NCBI GenBank assembly: GCA_023666965.1
Contig: JAMPAZ010000001.1
Location: forward strand, 399,009 to 463,008
Source: Muribaculum sp.
GTDB taxonomy: Bacteria; Bacteroidota; Bacteroidia; Bacteroidales; Muribaculaceae
Direction of reading: 5' to 3'
Length of the DNA: 64,000 nucleotides
The position numbers and the translations under genes are program-made. The notes under the pieces are model-generated. The model was not told the origin of the DNA and made no database searches. It saw nothing but the letters and a program-made list of their open reading frames with translations. Shown piece after piece: positions 59,629 through 64,000 of the stretch. Numbering within the stretch: position 1 is the stretch's first letter; every line of letters starts with the position of its first letter.

Positions 59629-60258
59629 TTAATTTTCTTTTTTAATTTCAGGGTCTTCTGCCTTAGGTGATTCAGAAGGCTTGGCGGGAGTTTCGGCAGG
59701 AGCCTGAGCTGCCGGTTTTGGTGTGACAGGAGCGGCTGCCTTTGGGACGGTCGGGGCTGCCGGTTTAACCGGGGTGCCCGGCTTTGGAGCCGGATCATTG
59801 GGCTGCTCGGGAAGATAGTTGAGCTTCTGCACTAACTTTTCTCGAGTGAACACTGCTTGTTCAAAGTCGTTTGTAAACTCAATAGCCTCAAACGGACATG
59901 TAGTGACACAAAGTTCACAGAACGTACAGCTGCCTAAGTCGTAGAGATAGGTGTCAAGTTTACGTTTTTTCTTCCCATCGGGCATATCCACCATCTTTGT
60001 AGTGATTGAGATAGTTCCGTTGGGACAGTTGCGCTGACATGTACCGCAGGCCGTACAGCGGTTTCGGCCATCGGCCTCGTAGATGAATTGTAGCTTGGCA
60101 CGGAAGCGAGGAGCCGCATATTGAAACTCCTTACGATGGTCGGGGTATTGTTCTGTGACCTTCTTGGTAAAGAACTCTTTACCGGTGACTCCCATACCCT
60201 TCACCAAACTCGAGATGCCTGTGCCCAGTGATGAAAAATAATCTTTTACACTGCCCAT
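59629..60258 (-). CDS. nuoI: NADH-quinone oxidoreductase subunit I with Pro/Ala-rich tail
   Basis: 209-residue ferredoxin-like subunit passing electrons to quinone. Two 4Fe-4S motifs: Cys68, 71, 74, 78 (CTACGTCQRNCP) and Cys111, 114, 117, 121 (CTFCELCVTTCP). After about residue 150 comes a low-complexity tail of about 58 residues rich in Pro, Ala and Lys that normal NuoI proteins lack. It starts 36 bp after atpG, and nuoA, B, CD and H are not upstream of it in this window. Confidence 0.93.
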   Translation of the reverse strand: MGSVKDYFSSLGTGISSLVKGMGVTGKEFFTKKVTEQYPDHRKEFQYAAPRFRAKLQFIYEADGRNRCTACGTCQRNCPNGTISITTKMVDMPDGKKKRKLDTYLYDLGSCTFCELCVTTCPFEAIEFTNDFEQAVFTREKLVQKLNYLPEQPNDPAPKPGTPVKPAAPTVPKAAAPVTPKPAAQAPAETPAKPSESPKAEDPEIKKEN

Positions 60259-60294
60259 AGATATGATTGGTCTTTTAATACTAAATTTGCAATT

Positions 60295-61179
60295 TTAATT
60301 CTTAACCTGCCCTCCAAGAATATCAAGAAGCTCCGAGGTGATAGCTTGCTGTCGGAGTTTATTGTATTCAAGTTGGAGTTGGTCAAGGAGCTTTTTGGCG
60401 TTGTCATTGGCACTTTGCATTGCCATGACTCTCGCGGCCTGCTCAGAGGCCATATTTTCAGTAAACACCTCCTGCATCACAGAAAGGACGAACAGAGGCA
60501 GGACGGTAGAGAAGATAGTGTTGGCATCCGGCTCGAAAATGTACGGACGACAAGTCTCCTTCACCGCATTGTCAGTCAAAGTCTCGTGTGCCACAGGCAG
60601 GAGCTGTTCGGCGCGTAATGACTGACGGCTTACGCTCTTAAAGCTCATATACACGATGTCAAGACGGTCGATTTCACCGTCGAGGAAGCGTTGCCGGAGG
60701 TCAAATGTGAATTTCTTGACCTCCGAGGCATCGCTCTTAGAGTTAACCCCATCGGGGCGAACCACTGAAATGTGGGGGCCGGCAAGTTTTCTAACGGCCT
60801 TAAACATTTTGTCGCCAATGGGATAAATTGTCATGTCTATGTTTTCTCCGAAAGACTCACGGTAACCGCCTATGCTACTAATCAAGCCTTTGTAGACATT
60901 GATGTTGTAGGCTCCACAGAGTCCATCGTCGGAGCCGAACACCACTATACCGATTCGGTTGACTTCGCGGGTCTCAATCAGAGGGGATGAAAATTCGGCA
61001 TCGGCCGAGAGCAAATTACCAATAATAGTCTGAATCTGACTTCTGAAAGGCAACAGCTTCTTCAAAGCCTGTTCGGCCTTGTGCATTTTAGCAGAAGATA
61101 TCATCTTCATGGCCCCGGTAATCTTTTCAGAAGACTTTACCGAGCCGATTCTGCCTTTGAGTTCGCGTAGTGTAGCCAT
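60295..61179 (-). CDS. atpG: F-type ATP synthase gamma subunit
   Basis: 294-residue central stalk subunit. N-terminal coiled helix LKGRIGSVKSSEKITGAMKMISSAKM and C-terminal MQSANDNAKKLLDQLQLEYNKLRQQAITSELLDI are the two halves of the rotor coiled coil; SDDGLCGAYN lies in the globular part. Follows atpA by 20 bp. Confidence 0.96.
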   Translation of the reverse strand: MATLRELKGRIGSVKSSEKITGAMKMISSAKMHKAEQALKKLLPFRSQIQTIIGNLLSADAEFSSPLIETREVNRIGIVVFGSDDGLCGAYNINVYKGLISSIGGYRESFGENIDMTIYPIGDKMFKAVRKLAGPHISVVRPDGVNSKSDASEVKKFTFDLRQRFLDGEIDRLDIVYMSFKSVSRQSLRAEQLLPVAHETLTDNAVKETCRPYIFEPDANTIFSTVLPLFVLSVMQEVFTENMASEQAARVMAMQSANDNAKKLLDQLQLEYNKLRQQAITSELLDILGGQVKN

Positions 61180-61199
61180 CGGTTAAGCGGGGATGTATT

Positions 61200-62774
61200 T
61201 TATTTATAACGACTTGCTATTTCTTGTGCGCTGTTAGTGAGTTTTTCGATGCAGTCATCAGTCAGCTGGCCGCTCTTGATCACGTCGAGCACTTCTTTTT
61301 GATATTTGGCGTGGAGAAGCTGCAAGAACAGTTTTTCAAACTCAGCGACTTTATCCAAAGGCACCTTCTCAAGAAGGCCCTTAGTGCCACAGAAAATTAC
61401 TGCCACCTGATCTTCGACTGCCATAGGGGTATATTGGGGTTGTATCAGCAATTGCTCATTCTTACGCCCCTTGTCAATCACACGCGCAGTAACAGGATCG
61501 ATGTCGCCACCGAATTTAGTAAACGATTCCAACTCGCGGAACTGAGCCTGGTCAATCTTCAACGTTCCGGCGACCTTCTTCATTGACTTAATCTGCGCGT
61601 TACCTCCCACACGGGACACCGAAATACCCACGTTGATGGCAGGGCGGATACCTCTATTGAATAGGGCCGTCTCAAGGAATATCTGACCGTCAGTGATAGA
61701 TATTACATTCGTAGGGATGTATGCAGAAACGTCACCGGCCTGTGTCTCGATAATCGGGAGCGCGGTCAGCGAACCTCCTCCCTTAACCTTATCTTTAAGC
61801 ACCTCGGGGAGGTCATTCATCGAAGAGGCTACTTCTTGATTATCGATAATTTTAGCGGCACGCTCAAGCAGACGCGAATGCAGATAGAAAATATCTCCCG
61901 GATAAGCCTCACGTCCCGACGGACGCTTAAGAATCAAGGATATTTCGCGGTAAGCCACAGCTTGCTTAGAAAGATCGTCGTAGACGATAAGCGCGTCACG
62001 GCCGGTATCACGGAAATACTCTCCGATAGCCACACCGGCAAATGGAGAATAGTATCTCATGGATGCGGAGTCTGACGCATTCGCGGCTACGATTACCGTA
62101 TAGTCGAGGGCACCGTGTTCGCGCAGAGTCTGCACGGTAGCGGCTACAGAAGAGGCTTTTTGTCCGATTGCGACATAGATGCAATATACGGGTTTGCCGT
62201 CTTCGTAGTTCTTACGTTGGTTGATGATTGTATCGATGGCAATGGCCGTCTTACCGATTTGGCGGTCACCGATGATAAGCTCGCGCTGTCCGCGACCGAT
62301 AGGCACCATTGAATCCACGGCCTTAATACCGGTCTGCAACGGCTGAGTCACAGGCTGGCGGAAAATAACACCAGGAGCTTTGCGCTCGAGCGGCATACGG
62401 TAAAGGTCGCCGGTGATAGGGCCGGCACCGTCGATGGGTTCGCCTAACACATTGATGACACGTCCCAATAGACCTTCGCCGGCCAGGATCGAGGCAATCT
62501 CGCCTGTGCGGCGCACAGTCATGTTTTCAGTGACACGGTCTATGTTGTTAAGCAGTATCACACCGACATTGCTCTCTTCCAAGTTCATTGCGACGCCCTT
62601 AACGCCGTTCTCGAACTCGACAAGCTCGTTGGCCTGCACATTATCGAGTCCAAACACGTGGGCAACGCCGTCGCCCACCTCAAGGACGGTTCCAACCTCC
62701 TCGAACGACACCTTACTGTTGACGTTTTCGAGTTGTTGCTTTAATACTTCCGATATTTCGCTTGGGTTAATCAT
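61200..62774 (-). CDS. atpA: F-type ATP synthase alpha subunit
   Basis: 524-residue non-catalytic nucleotide-binding subunit of F1. P-loop GDRQIGKT at 169-176, [14 protein letters not shown] and the beta-barrel N-terminal domain are present. Normal length. Follows atpH by 9 bp. Confidence 0.97.
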   Translation of the reverse strand: MINPSEISEVLKQQLENVNSKVSFEEVGTVLEVGDGVAHVFGLDNVQANELVEFENGVKGVAMNLEESNVGVILLNNIDRVTENMTVRRTGEIASILAGEGLLGRVINVLGEPIDGAGPITGDLYRMPLERKAPGVIFRQPVTQPLQTGIKAVDSMVPIGRGQRELIIGDRQIGKTAIAIDTIINQRKNYEDGKPVYCIYVAIGQKASSVAATVQTLREHGALDYTVIVAANASDSASMRYYSPFAGVAIGEYFRDTGRDALIVYDDLSKQAVAYREISLILKRPSGREAYPGDIFYLHSRLLERAAKIIDNQEVASSMNDLPEVLKDKVKGGGSLTALPIIETQAGDVSAYIPTNVISITDGQIFLETALFNRGIRPAINVGISVSRVGGNAQIKSMKKVAGTLKIDQAQFRELESFTKFGGDIDPVTARVIDKGRKNEQLLIQPQYTPMAVEDQVAVIFCGTKGLLEKVPLDKVAEFEKLFLQLLHAKYQKEVLDVIKSGQLTDDCIEKLTNSAQEIASRYK

Positions 62775-62783
62775 TCGTTTGTG

Positions 62784-63329
62784 TTAGTTGCTTAAAAGTT
62801 TCAGACGCAATTGTTTAATCTCGTTGCTCACCGAAGCGTCGAGGCGCTCCGAGTTGACGCCGATGACGAATCCTCCGATTAGTTCGGGGTCGACCTCAAG
62901 CGTATATTCCACCATGGCCTTCCCCAAATGTCTTTCGACGAGGGCTTTCAACCTCTCCACCTCGGCATCGGGCAAATCTGCGGCGGTCACGATTTTAACA
63001 AGGTATATATTGTTTGCCTTTCTGTATATGTCAAGATACGTCAAGGCAATTCCCCGGATAAATTCGATACGTTTGTTTTTGATCAGTAGCCTTAAGAAAT
63101 CAGCATAGCACTTATCGGCTTCGGAAGCACCTGCGGCCGTCATCATCAGGCCGGTCTTATCTACCGAGGGCACGTATGGATTAGCCATGACACCGTTAAG
63201 TTCTGGTTGGGCGACAAAAGAGGCCGCCACATTCTTCATCAAATCATACACTCTGTCGGCCTCCCCTTTTTCAAGGGCAAACTTATAGAGGGCTTTAGCG
63301 TATCGACTTGGGATAAGACCTTGGTTCAT
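62784..63329 (-). CDS. atpH: F-type ATP synthase delta subunit
   Basis: 181-residue OSCP/delta subunit linking F1 to the peripheral stalk. N-terminal helical domain starts RYAKALYKFALEKGEADRV; the C-terminal domain ends GGFVIGVNSERLDASVSNEIKQLRLKL, typical of the family. 8 bp after atpF. Confidence 0.94.
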   Translation of the reverse strand: MNQGLIPSRYAKALYKFALEKGEADRVYDLMKNVAASFVAQPELNGVMANPYVPSVDKTGLMMTAAGASEADKCYADFLRLLIKNKRIEFIRGIALTYLDIYRKANNIYLVKIVTAADLPDAEVERLKALVERHLGKAMVEYTLEVDPELIGGFVIGVNSERLDASVSNEIKQLRLKLLSN

Positions 63330-63337
63330 TGCGTTTA

Positions 63338-63835
63338 TCAGTTTTTATTTTCAATTTCGTCCAATAGTGAATTCACCAACTTAGTCTGAGCTTTTTCATC
63401 AGACATCTGGTTACGCACCACCTTTGTGGCGATGTCAAGAGCGAATGAACTCACTTCGTCGCGGAACCGCAACTCGGCCTCCTTGCGCTCCTGTTCGATA
63501 GACACCTTTGCGGCATCCATCACCTTCTGGGCTTCCTTGGAAGCGGCGGCACGAGCCTCTTCGATGATCTGAGTCTTCATCTTGTCGGCATCGCGGAGCA
63601 TTTCAGCCTGTTGCTTACGGGCTTCTTCGATATATTTATTGGCCTCCTCTCGGGCATGGTCAAGCTGCTCCTTGGCATTTTGAGCGTACTCCACACCTTT
63701 ATCGATGAGGTCGGCACGACCTTCGATCATCTTCATGATTGCGGGCCACCCCCACTTCGCCAATACGAAGAACAGGATGGCAAAGGCCACAAACATCCAG
63801 AATACAAGGCCGAAATCAGGCGTGAATAGTTCCAT
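63338..63835 (-). CDS. atpF: F-type ATP synthase b subunit
   Basis: 165-residue peripheral stalk subunit: one N-terminal membrane helix (about 9-30, FGLVFWMFVAFAILFFVLAKWGWP) and a long charged coiled coil. Follows atpE by 15 bp. Confidence 0.94.
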   Translation of the reverse strand: MELFTPDFGLVFWMFVAFAILFFVLAKWGWPAIMKMIEGRADLIDKGVEYAQNAKEQLDHAREEANKYIEEARKQQAEMLRDADKMKTQIIEEARAAASKEAQKVMDAAKVSIEQERKEAELRFRDEVSSFALDIATKVVRNQMSDEKAQTKLVNSLLDEIENKN

Positions 63836-63850
63836 GTGCAGAGCGAACTA

Positions 63851-64000
63851 TTAGAGGAAGAAGGAAAGAAGGCAGACTACGACTGCAAACAGAGCCACAC
63901 CTTCGACAAGGGCGGCAACCATAATCATATTACTACGGATGTCACCGGTGGCCTCAGGCTGACGCGCGATGGCCTCCATTGCAGAAGCACCAATCTTACC
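63851..64000 (-). CDS. atpE: F-type ATP synthase c subunit, partial
   Basis: The last 49 codons are inside the window; the start is past 64000. The loop ARQPE, and the second helix with the ion-carrying Glu in ALVEGVALF, are visible, ending VCLLSFFL. The residue after the Glu is Gly and there is no downstream Tyr as in known sodium c-rings, so it is probably proton-type (inference). Confidence 0.9.
   Translation of the reverse strand, partial: GKIGASAMEAIARQPEATGDIRSNMIMVAALVEGVALFAVVVCLLSFFL

Noticed and set aside
53824..60258. Missing nuoE, nuoF and nuoG as an anomaly
   Set aside because: Bacteroidetes complex I is known to lack the NADH-oxidising module, so this absence is expected. The missing nuoA-H next to nuoI is a separate matter and was reported.

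Overview
The window looks like a chromosomal stretch of a gut Bacteroidales bacterium, most probably Muribaculaceae (family level is inference). The reasons are two SusC/SusD pairs with a hybrid two-component regulator, lipoproteins with Bacteroidetes-type lipoboxes, TAnnTTTG -7 promoter elements, an arginine operon of the Bacteroides type, and an atp gene order E-F-H-A-G.

Layout. 1-3.6 kb: an AT-rich pair, a radical SAM/SPASM peptide maturase and an outer-membrane beta-barrel protein, followed by a 25-codon antisense relic of a C39-peptidase peptide exporter. 3.7-8.6 kb (minus): an operon with a PLP group II decarboxylase, a soluble PsiD/phosphatidylserine-decarboxylase-like pyruvoyl enzyme and a GadC-like antiporter, with an intrinsic terminator just before the antiporter. 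8.65-11.7 kb: secreted GH2 beta-galactosidase. 11.9-16.8 kb (minus): argR, a GNAT acyltransferase, argG, argC, argD and a tail-less ssb. 17-22.4 kb (plus): M15 peptidase, an unknown secreted protein, manC, era, metY. 22.4-47.2 kb: an arabinan-type polysaccharide utilisation locus. Its minus-strand operon carries a triple-LamG lipoprotein, SusC, SusD, SusC, SusD, a small lipoprotein and GH43; the sensor-regulator has its own promoter; the plus-strand operon is GH43-GH51-GH51. 47.6-49 kb: a DbpA-like RNA helicase. 49-53.7 kb (minus): glycosyltransferase, a fusion of a GalT/HIT-like domain with SpoIID, and an AmpG-like permease, all overlapping. 53.8-64 kb (minus): atpE(partial)-F-H-A-G running directly into nuoI-J-K-L-M-N.

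How they work together. The PUL should sense, bind, import and cut arabinose-containing glycans at the cell surface and in the periplasm. The decarboxylase/antiporter operon fits proton-consuming amino-acid decarboxylation with amine/amino-acid exchange. The arg cluster makes arginine, probably through succinylated or acetylated intermediates. The AmpG operon suggests muropeptide import coupled to an unusual cytosolic sugar-processing enzyme. The right end is the respiratory/ATP core, in an order where the atp genes abut the second half of the nuo genes.

The best leads are the two-cofactor decarboxylase operon with its built-in terminator, the GT / HIT-SpoIID / AmpG operon, the exporter relic beside the radical SAM maturase, the atp-nuo junction, and a pair of direct repeats spaced 21 bp upstream of the PUL promoter. 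No tRNA, rRNA, CRISPR array or intact mobile element was seen.
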